Shown: positions 7,846 through 16,508 of the stretch, one piece after another
Position numbering within the stretch: the first letter of the stretch is position 1
Layout: each line of letters begins with the position of its first letter
Assembly: GCA_030834895.1 (NCBI GenBank)
Contig: JAUQXA010000010.1
Coordinates: 62,001 to 126,000 of the forward strand
DNA from: Anaerolineales bacterium
Lineage (GTDB): Bacteria; Chloroflexota; Anaerolineae; Anaerolineales; Villigracilaceae
Direction: 5' to 3'
DNA: 64,000 nt
Made by a program: the position numbers and the translations under genes
The notes under the pieces: model-generated
Told to the model about the DNA's origin: nothing
Databases searched by the model: none
What the model saw: only the letters and a program-made list of their open reading frames with translations

Positions 7846-9330
7846 ATGATAAAACGCTTTCTGATGCCCATCCTCCTCTTTGCGGTCTTTTTCGCAGGCA
7901 TGTCCGCTATCCAATTTGCTACGCCCGATATGCCCGATAACGACGGCTTCTATCACATCAAACTTGCCTGGCTGATGCGGACGGAAAGCCTCAAGCCCGC
8001 CTTCCCTTACCTGCCGTTGAGCATCCTGAACGAAAACGAGTTCTACGATCATCACTTTCTTTTTCATGTCGCACTCATTCCTTTTACTTTTGGCGATCTG
8101 CGTTTGGGAGCAAAATGGGCCGCGGTTACTTTTTCCGCCCTCGCTTTTTTGAGCGTCTGGTATTTGTTCCACCGGCAAAAGATTCCACTGGCGTGGCTGT
8201 GGGCAATCGGCCTGCTCGGCATTTCGGATGCTTTTCTCTACCGCATGTCAATCACCCGCGCCCAATCCCTTTCGCTGGCAGTTTTAGTTCTTGGTCTCAC
8301 ATGGATTTTGGAAGGAAGGTACAAACACCTGGCGGTTTTGTCATTCTTTTATGTCTGGATGTACGACGCCTTTCCGCTGATTTTGGCCATCGCCGGATTG
8401 CATTTCCTCTCCATCCTGCTGCTGGAAAATCGGCTGGAGTTTCGTCCCCTGCTGTGGGCGGGGATTGGTATTGGGCTTGGACTGATCATCAACCCGTACT
8501 TCCCCGATAACCTGATCTTTACCTGGCATCACCTGTTGCCGAAACTTCAGGATGCGACCTCAGTCAGCGTGGGCAACGAATGGTATCCGTACGACACGGC
8601 GCAAGTATTGAGAAATTCTTCGCTTGCACTGATCGCGTTTGCCAGCGGAACGTTAGCCTTGGGTTTATCCGGCCGAAAAATAGATTTGCGGACAACGCTT
8701 TCATTTTTGCTTGCCCTACTCTTCGCCGTGATGTTGTTCAAGGCGCGCAGGTTTGTGGAGTACTTCCCGCCATTTGCCTTGATCTTCTCGGCTTTTGCCT
8801 GGGCTCCGCTTTTCAATGTGGAACGTCAACCCGTTTTGGCTGAGTCAAAGCTCTATGGGAAGTTGCAGACCAGCCTTCCCGTGATTTTGCTGGCGGTGGC
8901 TGTGTCGGCTGGAATTGTAAAATCCATTCCCGTCGCGCAGGAACGCATCATCGACTCCAAACCTTACACGCTATACGAAGGAGCGTCTAACTGGCTAGTA
9001 AAGAATACCCCGTCCGGAGAGTTGGTTTTCCAAACTGATTGGGACGACTTCCAGCGGCTGTTTTTCTACAACACCCACAACACTTACTTGGCGGGACTCG
9101 ACCCCACGTATCTGCAACTGTACGATGGTGACTTATATGACTTGTGGGTTGACATCACGCGCGGCAGAGTGGAACAGCCTTCTAAGATAATTTTGGAACG
9201 CTTCTCCGCCCGTTATGTGCATACCGATCTGAAGCACGGAAATTTCCTGCGGGAGGCTGCGGACGACCCTGGACTGATCGAGGTTTACCGCGATGAACAG
9301 GCGGTTATTTTTCAAGTTGCTGAACCATGA
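7846..9330 (+). CDS. Multi-pass membrane protein, GT-C glycosyltransferase-like
   Basis: This 494-residue protein has around ten hydrophobic segments through about residue 370 and a soluble C-terminal part. Near the N-terminus, just after the first membrane segment, 'DMPDNDGFYHIKLAWLMR' and 'DHHFLFHV' place acidic and His residues in the first outer loop, the pattern of GT-C fold enzymes (STT3, PMT and relatives) that use lipid-linked sugars. No closer family is recognised. The C-terminal domain may bind the acceptor. The upstream neighbour encodes a surface lipoprotein, but a functional link is speculation. The ECF sigma gene follows. Confidence 0.6.
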   Translation: MIKRFLMPILLFAVFFAGMSAIQFATPDMPDNDGFYHIKLAWLMRTESLKPAFPYLPLSILNENEFYDHHFLFHVALIPFTFGDLRLGAKWAAVTFSALAFLSVWYLFHRQKIPLAWLWAIGLLGISDAFLYRMSITRAQSLSLAVLVLGLTWILEGRYKHLAVLSFFYVWMYDAFPLILAIAGLHFLSILLLENRLEFRPLLWAGIGIGLGLIINPYFPDNLIFTWHHLLPKLQDATSVSVGNEWYPYDTAQVLRNSSLALIAFASGTLALGLSGRKIDLRTTLSFLLALLFAVMLFKARRFVEYFPPFALIFSAFAWAPLFNVERQPVLAESKLYGKLQTSLPVILLAVAVSAGIVKSIPVAQERIIDSKPYTLYEGASNWLVKNTPSGELVFQTDWDDFQRLFFYNTHNTYLAGLDPTYLQLYDGDLYDLWVDITRGRVEQPSKIILERFSARYVHTDLKHGNFLREAADDPGLIEVYRDEQAVIFQVAEP

Positions 9331-9388
9331 TAAGATGTGTTCGTTGATTTTTGAAAGACATACTTTGAAACCAGGGTTAACCAAAACA

Positions 9389-9937
9389 ATGTCAACAACG
9401 GATGCACAGCAGGAATTGAATCGCCTGCGCGAATTGGATGTGAAGACGATAGGCGCGGTATACGACCAGTATTTTTCCGAGGTCTATCGTTATGTGCTGT
9501 ATCGAGTCGGTGACCAGACTCTCGCGGAGGATATTGCCAGCGATGTGTTTGTACGGCTGCTCGAAGCGGCTCAAAGCGGGCATGGTCCACAGTCGAATTT
9601 GAAAGGCTGGTTGATCGGGACGGCTTCGCACGCTGTGGCGGATCACCTTCGCCGCAAATATCGCCGGCGTGAAGAGGAGATTTCCGATGCCATGCCCGAC
9701 CATGGTCCCGGACTGATTGCCGAAATCGATCAGCGGGAACAGAACCGGATTGTCAACGACGCCTATGCCCAGTTGACAGATGACCAGCAACATGTGCTTG
9801 CCCTGCGTTTTGGACAGGGATATTCCCTGGAAGAGACCGCGACTTTTATGAATAAGAATGTGAACGCGGTCAAGGCTCTCCAGTTCCGCGCGCTGGCTGC
9901 CCTTCAGCGCGAACTTGGCGAGGTGAACTATGAGTGA
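9389..9937 (+). CDS. RNA polymerase ECF-type sigma factor
   Basis: This 182-residue protein is a sigma-70 family factor of the ECF group, which directs RNA polymerase to a dedicated set of promoters. Region 2 is visible at about residues 20-90 (YDQYFSEVYRYVLYRVGD, 'AEDIASDVFVRLLE', 'GWLIGTASHAVADHLRRK') and region 4 at about 125-175 (LTDDQQHVLALRFGQGYSLE then 'VNAVKALQFRALAALQREL'). The start at 9389 was preferred over upstream in-frame ATGs at 9293 and 9335, because it begins the conserved part; no strong ribosome site is seen for any of them. It overlaps the next gene by 8 bases, the usual arrangement of a sigma factor with its regulator. Confidence 0.88.
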   Translation: MSTTDAQQELNRLRELDVKTIGAVYDQYFSEVYRYVLYRVGDQTLAEDIASDVFVRLLEAAQSGHGPQSNLKGWLIGTASHAVADHLRRKYRRREEEISDAMPDHGPGLIAEIDQREQNRIVNDAYAQLTDDQQHVLALRFGQGYSLEETATFMNKNVNAVKALQFRALAALQRELGEVNYE

Positions 9938-10970
9938 CATTTTTGACGTATTGGAAACTTGTTTACAGGAACTCGAAAACGGCGCGGACATGGAATCCGT
10001 CCTCGCACGTTATCCGAATCATGCCGGCGAACTGCGTCCGATCTTGAAGGCTTCTGTTGTTGCACGTTCGATGTCTGCGCCCGCTCCTTCAACTGATGCT
10101 GTCCGGCGCGGACGCGCAATGGTTTTGCAGCACGCCGCACAGATGCGGGAAGCAAAGTCTGCCCCACGGAGTAAACGTGTAATTCCCCTCTTTCAACGAC
10201 TTGCCATTGCTCTTACTTTGGCTGCGCTGTTTCTCACCAGCGGAACAGGACTGGTAAGCGCGTCGTCTTCCGCCCTGCCGGGTGAGAATCTATATCCTGT
10301 AAAATTGACCTGGGAAAACATCCGCCTGTTCTTCACCTTTAATGAGGAGGCTCGCGAATCTCTTGAACATTCTTTCAAGAATGAGCGTCTGCACGAAGTC
10401 AACGAATTGCTTGTGGAAGGCAGGGATGAAACGATTCGATTTGCCGGAATTTACATGGAAGTGAATGGCGCGACATATGTGTCGGGTATTCGTGTTGTGG
10501 TTCTGGAAAATTCCATTCTTCCCGCAGAGCCTCTGTCAAGCGGTGCGGCGGTTATGGTCACCGGTCATACCAATGCCCAAGGCTTTGTGGATGTTGAGTC
10601 GATTGAACTACTGCCTGCTGGGTCCGTTGTCCCGGAAGGGCAGCCTGTTGAAGTTGAATCGGGGCAGGATGTCAAAAATAACGAAGATAATAAAGTTGGC
10701 GACCAGGAAGATGCAAAGGACAACGATAACGCGAACGATCATGGTGATGACAGCGCGGATGACAGTCACAAGGTCAATAACAACGATGACGGGGATGATA
10801 ACTCCAACAACGACGGCTCGGAAGATAATTCCGGGAAAGACAATGGTAATGACAGCAAGGATGATGGCGGCGATGACAATGGCAGCGACCATAGCGGAAG
10901 CGGTGGCGGAGACGATAATGGAGACGGTGGAGACGATGGCGGGGACAGCAGTAGTGGTGGCGACGATTGA
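9930..10970 (+). CDS. DUF5667-like membrane protein with acidic repeat tail, putative sigma factor partner
   Basis: This 346-residue protein starts inside the sigma factor gene, behind a GAGGTG site. The first ~75 residues are a cytoplasmic helical region ('MESVLARYPNHAGELRPILKA') of the type found in proteins coupled to ECF factors. A membrane segment lies at about 90-112, then a DUF5667-like region ('SALPGENLYPVKLTWENIRL...LEHSFKNERLHEVNELL') and an OB-like segment with 'GAAVMVTGHTNAQGFVDVESIELLP'. From about residue 240 the rest is a tail of Asp, Asn, Gly, Ser and Lys ending in GGDD, much like the lipoprotein at 7046. The likely role is to hold or sense for the sigma factor across the membrane; this is inferred from position only. 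Confidence 0.7.
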   Translation: MSDIFDVLETCLQELENGADMESVLARYPNHAGELRPILKASVVARSMSAPAPSTDAVRRGRAMVLQHAAQMREAKSAPRSKRVIPLFQRLAIALTLAALFLTSGTGLVSASSSALPGENLYPVKLTWENIRLFFTFNEEARESLEHSFKNERLHEVNELLVEGRDETIRFAGIYMEVNGATYVSGIRVVVLENSILPAEPLSSGAAVMVTGHTNAQGFVDVESIELLPAGSVVPEGQPVEVESGQDVKNNEDNKVGDQEDAKDNDNANDHGDDSADDSHKVNNNDDGDDNSNNDGSEDNSGKDNGNDSKDDGGDDNGSDHSGSGGGDDNGDGGDDGGDSSSGGDD

Positions 10971-11001
10971 TACCAATCTCGCTCGTTGCTTCTTGAGATA
11001 A

Positions 11002-11400
11002 ATGCGCCAGTGGATTTCCCGCCTCCTGATCGGACTCGTCACCGCTTGGAACTTGCAGGCCGCCTTTGCCTTCATTTTCTCCCCCGACGGATTTGTCCGC
11101 GCCTACGAGCTTTCGGGTGTCCCGGGCGAAGCCGCCATCCGTGGTGTAGGCGTCCTCTTCCTGATGTGGAACATGCCATATCTTTTCGCCCTAGCGAACC
11201 CAGTCCGCTACCGTCTGGCGTTGACACTGTCCCTGCTCATGCAACTGACGGGACTCATTGGTGAAACCTTCATCTACTTTACCCTTCCGGCAGGTCATGA
11301 TCTGCTGGGAAATTCCATTCTGCGCTTTATTGCTTTTGATGGGGTGGGACTGATATTGCTGACGATTGTGTGGATAGCAGGGAAAGACAACACAAGTTAG
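11002..11400 (+). CDS. Small hypothetical membrane protein (four membrane segments)
   Basis: The 132-residue protein has four hydrophobic segments (about residues 7-25, 45-65, 70-92 and 103-125) and almost no soluble part. I do not recognise the family. It starts 31 bases after the sigma partner gene, so it may be read from the same transcript. The ribosome site is weak (GAGAT). Confidence 0.6.
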   Translation: MRQWISRLLIGLVTAWNLQAAFAFIFSPDGFVRAYELSGVPGEAAIRGVGVLFLMWNMPYLFALANPVRYRLALTLSLLMQLTGLIGETFIYFTLPAGHDLLGNSILRFIAFDGVGLILLTIVWIAGKDNTS

Positions 11401-11522
11401 CGTAAATTCGTGCAAATTGGTGGACAACAATTGGGCTATATTTTTCCATTATCATTGCCTTTTACGCTAAAATGGATTAAATTAGACCCATAGCACGCAC
11501 GTTCTACTCAGGAGAGAATCAC
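11401..11522. other. Intergenic region with no gene
   Basis: This 122-base gap starts with a segment (AGCGTAAATTCGTGCAAATT) resembling a common short intergenic repeat, followed by A/T-rich sequence likely to hold the promoter of the ATPase gene. No single promoter could be fixed. An AGGAGAG ribosome site precedes the next ATG. Confidence 0.4.
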
Positions 11523-14081
11523 ATGTCAGACTCAAATTTTTACCTCGGACGTTTGGTGGACGCGAAAACTGCGAAGCCCACGACCACCCCAGTTGAATAT
11601 GATCCCGCCGACCTGACGACTCACGCCGTCGTCACAGGCATGACAGGCTCAGGCAAGACAGGTTTGTGCGTGGCGCTGCTTGAAGAAGCCGCTTTGCAGG
11701 GCATCCCCGCCATTATCATCGACCCCAAAGGCGACCTGACCAACCTGCTCCTGCATTTCCCGAATTTACTCCCGCAGGACTTCCAGCCGTGGATCGATCC
11801 TGAAATGGAACGGCGCACAGGCAAGTCAATGGAAGCTATTGCAACCGAGGCGGCGTCCTCATGGCGCACGGGATTGAAAGAGTGGGGCATAGGTCCCGAT
11901 AAGATTCAACTTTTGCAAGAGATGGTCAAATTTGCTATCTACACCCCAGGCTCCGACTCAGGTATTCCCGTCAGCGTGCTTTCTTCGCTTGCCGCGCCGA
12001 AGATCGATTGGGAGTCCAACCGCGAGATTCTGCGCGAACGCATCACCAGCACCGTCACTGCGCTGCTTGGCCTTGTTGGCATGAACGACCTCGATCCCAT
12101 CCGCTCACGCGAACACATTTTGCTCTCAAACATCTTTGAAACTCACTGGAGCGAAGGGCGCGACCTTGACCTGACCGAACTCATCCTGCAAACCCAAACC
12201 CCGCCTTTCGACAAACTCGGCGCTTTCCCTGTGGATACCTTCTTCCCGCCAAAAGACCGCATGGAACTGGCGATGGTCTTGAACAACATCCTTGCTGCGC
12301 CCGCCTTTGAAACCTGGCGTGAAGGTGAATCACTTGATGTGCAGAACCTGCTCTTCACCCCCGAAGGTCAGCCACGCCACAGCATCTTCTACCTGGCACA
12401 TCTCTCCGATGGCGAGCGCATGTTCTTCGTCACCCTGCTTCTCTCCGCCGTTGAAACCTGGATGCGCACCCAAACGGGCTCCACTTCGCTTCGCGCTCTG
12501 CTTTACATGGATGAAATTTACGGCTACCTTCCGCCTACCGCCGTGCCACCTTCAAAGGGTCCGCTCCTGCGGATGTTGAAGCAAGCCCGTGCCTTTGGTT
12601 TGGGACTTTTGCTTGCCACCCAAAACCCAGTGGACATCGATTACAAGGCCCTCTCCAACACGGGCACATGGCTCATCGGTAAACTGCAAACCGAACGCGA
12701 CAAGAACCGCCTGCTTGACGGCCTCGAAAGCGCGGCGGGCGGAATTCCCCGCGCCGCGATGGATAAACTCATCTCGTCGCTTGGCAAGCGCGTTTTTGTC
12801 ATGCACAACGTCCACGAGAAGGCTCCCATACTGATGCAGACCCGTTGGGCGATGAACTTTCTCGCTGGACCCATGACCCGCGCCCAGATTCCCGCCCTCA
12901 ATGAATTGGTCGGGGCAGGGGAACCTGCGCCCGTAGCTGCTTCTGCTTCGAGGAGAGAATCCAAACCCCAGCCTTCCGTCGAAGCCTTCCAGCCTGTCTC
13001 GGTTGCCTCGGCGGCTCAACCTGAAGCTCAGCCTGTCGCTCAAGCCAATCGTCCGTCGTCCATCGTCAATCGTCAATCGGATGGCAGTCTCACCAAACCC
13101 ACTCTCCCCGCTGGCATTCGCGAATACTTCCTGCCGCAAAATTATTCCCTGCCTGAAGCCTTCCAATCGGCAAAGAAGTCCATGCCTTCGCAAGCCATGA
13201 TTCAAGGCGTGATGTATCGCCCGACACTGCTCGCTGCCGCCCAGGTGCGATTACTTGACCGCAAATATGGTGTGGATAGCGAAGTCACCAAAGCCGCTCT
13301 TGTTGACGTTTTAGATCGCCGTGGTGTTGTTCGCTGGGACGATTTCCCCTACGTCGGACCCTCACTTGAAAAAGTGGAAAACATGCCTGTAGCGAGTGCG
13401 CGTTTTAGCAGCATGGAATCCCCGCTCAATGATTCCAAGATGATGACCGCCCTGCAAAAGGATTTTACTGACTGGTTGTTCCGCAACACCGAAGTCATCG
13501 CCCGCGCAAATGCCAGACTGAAAGTGTTCGGCGGACCCGATGTCAGCCAGGCGGAATTCATGAAAGCCTGCTCGGACGCTGCTCGTGAGGGGCGCGATGC
13601 GGAACTTGAAAAGAAAGCCTCCGCGATTGATAAGAAGATCAAAAGCGTGGAAGATAAGTTGATAAAAGAGGAACGTGAATTGCGCCAGGATCAGGAGGAT
13701 TTGCGAAACCGCAACATCGAGACGGGACTCAGCGGCGTTGAAACGGTTGCCAGCTTTTTGGGTCTTGGCCGGAAGAAGAGCCTCTCCACTTCGGTTTCCA
13801 AATATCGCATGGCGCAAAATGCCAAAGAGGATGTGCAGGAATCGGAAGACGCCATTACGCAATACAAGCGGGAACTCGCCGACTTACAGCGTCAGCGCGA
13901 AGAAATTGAATCCGTGGTCAATGACAGTTGGGGCAGCGTTGTCAATGACATCAGCGAAGTGAGCATCAAGCCGAAGAAGACCGATATCTACGTAAATCTT
14001 TTTGGCGTGGCTTGGAAGCCGTATTACATCGTCCAGTCTGGAGATGAGACCATCGAACTTCCCGCCTTTGGTGCGGAATAG
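11523..14081 (+). CDS. HerA/VirB4-like ATPase with C-terminal coiled coil
   Basis: This 852-residue protein is a P-loop ATPase of the FtsK/HerA type. Walker A is 'VVTGMTGSGKTGLCVALLE' at about residues 36-54, followed by 'PAIIIDPKGDLTNLLL'; Walker B is 'RALLYMDEIYGYLPP' near residue 325, and 'LGLLLATQNPVDIDYKALSN' is the typical sensor region. After a Pro/Ala/Gln linker (about 475-530) there is a helical module and a long charged coiled coil (about 685-810). HerA-type enzymes pump or load DNA or other polymers, often with a nuclease, but no nuclease gene sits beside it. Part of the linker is encoded by an ATCGTC-type microrepeat (13047-13082). The substrate is unknown. Confidence 0.8.
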   Translation: MSDSNFYLGRLVDAKTAKPTTTPVEYDPADLTTHAVVTGMTGSGKTGLCVALLEEAALQGIPAIIIDPKGDLTNLLLHFPNLLPQDFQPWIDPEMERRTGKSMEAIATEAASSWRTGLKEWGIGPDKIQLLQEMVKFAIYTPGSDSGIPVSVLSSLAAPKIDWESNREILRERITSTVTALLGLVGMNDLDPIRSREHILLSNIFETHWSEGRDLDLTELILQTQTPPFDKLGAFPVDTFFPPKDRMELAMVLNNILAAPAFETWREGESLDVQNLLFTPEGQPRHSIFYLAHLSDGERMFFVTLLLSAVETWMRTQTGSTSLRALLYMDEIYGYLPPTAVPPSKGPLLRMLKQARAFGLGLLLATQNPVDIDYKALSNTGTWLIGKLQTERDKNRLLDGLESAAGGIPRAAMDKLISSLGKRVFVMHNVHEKAPILMQTRWAMNFLAGPMTRAQIPALNELVGAGEPAPVAASASRRESKPQPSVEAFQPVSVASAAQPEAQPVAQANRPSSIVNRQSDGSLTKPTLPAGIREYFLPQNYSLPEAFQSAKKSMPSQAMIQGVMYRPTLLAAAQVRLLDRKYGVDSEVTKAALVDVLDRRGVVRWDDFPYVGPSLEKVENMPVASARFSSMESPLNDSKMMTALQKDFTDWLFRNTEVIARANARLKVFGGPDVSQAEFMKACSDAAREGRDAELEKKASAIDKKIKSVEDKLIKEERELRQDQEDLRNRNIETGLSGVETVASFLGLGRKKSLSTSVSKYRMAQNAKEDVQESEDAITQYKRELADLQRQREEIESVVNDSWGSVVNDISEVSIKPKKTDIYVNLFGVAWKPYYIVQSGDETIELPAFGAE
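13047..13082 (+). repeat. In-frame ATCGTC-type microrepeat within the HerA-like gene
   Basis: A short run of near-identical CGTC/ATCGTCA units encodes part of the disordered linker (residues around RPSSIVNRQS). It keeps the frame and lies between domains, as do the other coding repeats in this window. Confidence 0.5.
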
Positions 14082-14087
14082 TATGTC

Positions 14088-14235
14088 GTTGCGAGGAGGG
14101 CGTTCTTCCCGACGACACTTGCACCGTACGCCAGTGCGGTGAGCAACCTTTGCGTAATAGGGGATTGCTTCGGGCTAGCGCCCTCGCAATGACATAGGAT
14201 GATGTAAGGTAGTGACGACTTCAAGTCGTCACTAT
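14088..14235. repeat. Intergenic palindromic repeats
   Basis: The gap behind the HerA-like gene is made of two dispersed-repeat-like units. The first begins TCGTTGCGAGGAGGGCG and ends with the near complement CGCCCTCGCAATGACA, with a GGGATTGCTTCGG segment typical of widespread intergenic repeats. The second is a short perfect palindrome AGTGACGACTT/AAGTCGTCACT. No gene is seen in this stretch. Confidence 0.65.
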
Positions 14236-14254
14236 GCTTTAAAGGACAAATCAC

Positions 14255-14842
14255 ATGAGCATCTTCATTCTTTTACTGGCACTGGCAATTTGGGGTGTCG
14301 TGCATTCCTTTCTTGCTTCGCACATGGCAAAAGACCTCTTTCGCTTGAAGATAGGCAGCATGAATTTTTACCGTCTCGCCTACAACATCTTTGCGGGAAT
14401 CAGCTTCCTGCCCATTTTGTATTTGATGACAACTCTGCCCAATCGCATGGTGTACGAAGTTCCGTCGCCATGGAATTTGGTCATGTTTGGCGGACAACTG
14501 CTTTCGCTCGTTTTACTTGTGCTTGCCTTTCTGCAAACGGATGGGCTTTCCTTTGTGGGTTTACGGCAGCTGTTTGAAGAGGAAAAGTCGGGCGCTCTGG
14601 TCGTGCATGGACTGTACAAAGTCGTGCGGCATCCGCTTTACACGTTCAGCCTGCTTTTTCTTTGGCTATCTCCCAGCGTCTCGCAGAACTCCCTCACGGT
14701 GTATATCGGCGCGACGCTTTATATTTTGATTGGAACCTACCTCGAGGAACGCAAACTTCTGAGCGAGTTTGGCGAAGCGTATGCCAATTACAAAAAGTCC
14801 ACGCCGATGTTGATTCCTGGATTGGTGTTTGGAAGAAAATAA
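14255..14842 (+). CDS. Isoprenylcysteine methyltransferase/NnrU-like membrane protein
   Basis: The 195-residue protein has five hydrophobic segments and the C-terminal signature 'LYKVVRHPLYTFSLLFLW' followed by 'LEERKLLSEFGEAYANYKK', which is the SAM-binding RHPxY...EE pattern of the isoprenylcysteine carboxyl methyltransferase and phospholipid methyltransferase families. The N-terminal 'HSFLASHMAKDLF' resembles NnrU. It is therefore a likely membrane methyltransferase with unknown substrate. The start has a good AAAGGA site. A bidirectional terminator follows. Confidence 0.75.
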   Translation: MSIFILLLALAIWGVVHSFLASHMAKDLFRLKIGSMNFYRLAYNIFAGISFLPILYLMTTLPNRMVYEVPSPWNLVMFGGQLLSLVLLVLAFLQTDGLSFVGLRQLFEEEKSGALVVHGLYKVVRHPLYTFSLLFLWLSPSVSQNSLTVYIGATLYILIGTYLEERKLLSEFGEAYANYKKSTPMLIPGLVFGRK

Positions 14843-14843
14843 C

Positions 14844-14880
14844 AAAAATTCCCGACCGAAATCGGGAATTTTATTTTTCT
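14844..14880. terminator. Bidirectional rho-independent terminator
   Basis: AAAATTCCCGA and TCGGGAATTTT form a perfect 11-bp stem with a 6-base loop, with T-rich sequence following on the + strand and, through the A-run, on the - strand. It separates the convergent methyltransferase and RNHCP genes. Confidence 0.85.
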
Positions 14881-14882
14881 CA

Positions 14883-15338
14883 CTAGGTCGGCATTGCCTG
14901 ACCGAAGAGTTGGGTGTGGACGACCTCTGCGTCTTCCATGTCCAGCATCGCAATACCTTGTTGACTGTAAAAGTCGTGCTGGTCGAACTCAAGCGAAGAC
15001 TGGAACACGGAAAGAATCGCTTCAGGGTCATCGTCCGCGGCGATGCGGTTGATCGAGACAGTGGCGCAATCCACGCAAGCGTGGACCAGCATCAACTCGC
15101 CGCGTGCGTCAGCCTGATACTTGTTCCTGCTTCTTTTCAAGGTCAGCCCGATGGGCTTCATCCCAGCCTTGCAAGCCGAGAGTCGGTCGCCCGCCGAATA
15201 CAGGTCGAGGTGACAGGACCACAGGCAGTAGGGGCAGTGATTGCGGTTATTGACGCCCGAAAGCATGTGCAGGCTGGAAACAAGCGCGCCGCAGTTGGTG
15301 CAGCGGAAGTCCCCGAAGGAGGAGAGATGATTTCTCAT
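14883..15338 (-). CDS. RNHCP domain protein
   Basis: The 151-residue protein carries the RNHCP motif that names its family ('NNRNHCPYCLWSCHLD', about residues 30-45), plus CxxC pairs at 'FRCTNCGALV' and 'HACVDCATVSINRIAADDD'. The spaced Cys and His residues suggest a zinc ribbon. RNHCP proteins have no established role but often stand next to rsgA, as here: its ATG overlaps the rsgA stop by 4 bases. This strongly suggests coexpression and perhaps a role near the ribosome; the latter is inference. Confidence 0.85.
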   Translation of the reverse strand: MRNHLSSFGDFRCTNCGALVSSLHMLSGVNNRNHCPYCLWSCHLDLYSAGDRLSACKAGMKPIGLTLKRSRNKYQADARGELMLVHACVDCATVSINRIAADDDPEAILSVFQSSLEFDQHDFYSQQGIAMLDMEDAEVVHTQLFGQAMPT

Positions 15339-16258
15339 AACTCCTCCTGCAGACGCATGTAACTTTGATAACGATACGGGTTGATTTGCCCATCCATCAC
15401 TGCCTTGCGAATAGCGCAGCCCGGCTCGTGGTCATGCTGACAGCTCAAGCCGAATTTGCATCCTCCCACGTATGGAGCCATCTCCCGAAAATGGGAGGCA
15501 AGCTCTTCGCGGTGGATATTCCACAAGCCGAACTCGCGGATGCCGGGCGTGTCCACCAGCCTACCGCCGAAGTCCAGTTCGAACATTTGCAGGTGACTGG
15601 TGGTGTGACGTCCCTTGCCGACTTCGCCCTCGCTGACGGCTTTGATTCGCAAGCCAAGTTCAGGTTGGATCGCATTCATCAGCGAGGTTTTTCCCACGCC
15701 AGATTTTCCGACCAGCACAGATGTGCGTCCGCTCAGGGTATGGTTCAAATCATCCAAACCTTCGCCTGTGGAAGCACAGACCAGGTGAATCGGGTAACCG
15801 ATGCGGCGATAAATTTCCAGATCGCTTTCGAGCGAATCGTTGTCGGCAAGATCCATCTTGGTGACGATGATCTGCGATGGCAGTCCAGCAGCCTCGGCAG
15901 CGACCAGATACCGGTCGAGCAATCCCCACTTTGGGGTGGGACTGGCGGCGGCAAACACCGGCAGTATCTGGTCTACGTTTGCCGCGATGACCTGTTCAAC
16001 GACGCGTTGTCCCGGTAGCGGACGCGAGAAGCTGGAGCGGCGGGTCAGGATTTCGGTGATGATGCCGCTGCCCTGTCCTGTATCCAAAAAGCGGACTTGG
16101 TCGCCAACTGCGATTGGGTCAGCGGTGTGTTGATGTGATTGTTTATGTAAGCGGGACGAGAGTGCGCAGTCGATCTCCCGACCGTTTGTGTGGACCGTGT
16201 AATGTCCAAGGGATTTTCGAAATACGACGCCCTGGTCGTTTTCGTCTGTAGTGTTCAT
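15335..16258 (-). CDS. rsgA: Ribosome small subunit-dependent GTPase RsgA
   Basis: RsgA is a circularly permuted GTPase that checks maturation of the 30S ribosomal subunit. In this 307-residue protein the G4 motif TKMDL (about residues 131-135) comes before the P-loop 'GKSGVGKTSLMNAI' (about 182-195) and the G3 region 'VDTPGIREFGLW', which is the order expected for the permuted fold. The N-terminal OB domain includes 'PIAVGDQVRF', and the C-terminal zinc site is C-x5-C-x-H-x5-C (GCKFGLSCQHDHEPGC). The start ATG has an upstream AGGA. It forms an operon with the RNHCP gene. Confidence 0.95.
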   Translation of the reverse strand: MNTTDENDQGVVFRKSLGHYTVHTNGREIDCALSSRLHKQSHQHTADPIAVGDQVRFLDTGQGSGIITEILTRRSSFSRPLPGQRVVEQVIAANVDQILPVFAAASPTPKWGLLDRYLVAAEAAGLPSQIIVTKMDLADNDSLESDLEIYRRIGYPIHLVCASTGEGLDDLNHTLSGRTSVLVGKSGVGKTSLMNAIQPELGLRIKAVSEGEVGKGRHTTSHLQMFELDFGGRLVDTPGIREFGLWNIHREELASHFREMAPYVGGCKFGLSCQHDHEPGCAIRKAVMDGQINPYRYQSYMRLQEEL

Positions 16259-16392
16259 TGCTAAAAGTTCCTATGTTGATTATTTTGTGGAAGTGCGATG
16301 TGTGCTGTCCATGCTTGCGGACAGAAAATAATTGGACTACTTGTGCTAATCGGGCCGACATAAAATTCTCCTCGTCTGAAAAATAAAAAAAT

Positions 16393-16414
16393 CGCCACGG
16401 AAATTTCCGTGGCG
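16393..16414 (-). terminator. Terminator-like hairpin on the - strand upstream of rsgA
   Basis: A perfect 11-bp palindrome (CGCCACGGAAA and complement) is followed on the - strand by a run of seven T and then ATTTTTC. It would end a - strand transcript arriving from the 16.4-16.7 kb gap or attenuate rsgA. Confidence 0.6.
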
Positions 16415-16480
16415 GTTTGATGATTGAACGTCCAACGCTGGTTGCTTGCGATGCAAAAGGACGCAGCTCATTAAATTAAA

Positions 16481-16508
16481 AGCCACGGACATAGGAACGT
16501 CCGTGGCT
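16481..16508 (-). terminator. Second - strand hairpin sharing the CCACGGA stem
   Basis: AGCCACGGAC pairs with GTCCGTGGCT around an 8-base loop and is followed on the - strand by TTTTAATTT. It shares the stem core CCACGGA with the hairpin at 16393. Confidence 0.5.

Noticed and set aside
14829..15362. 177-codon + strand ORF opposite the RNHCP gene
   Set aside because: Antisense to a gene with a clear RNHCP motif and coupled to rsgA; the frame also runs through the bidirectional terminator.
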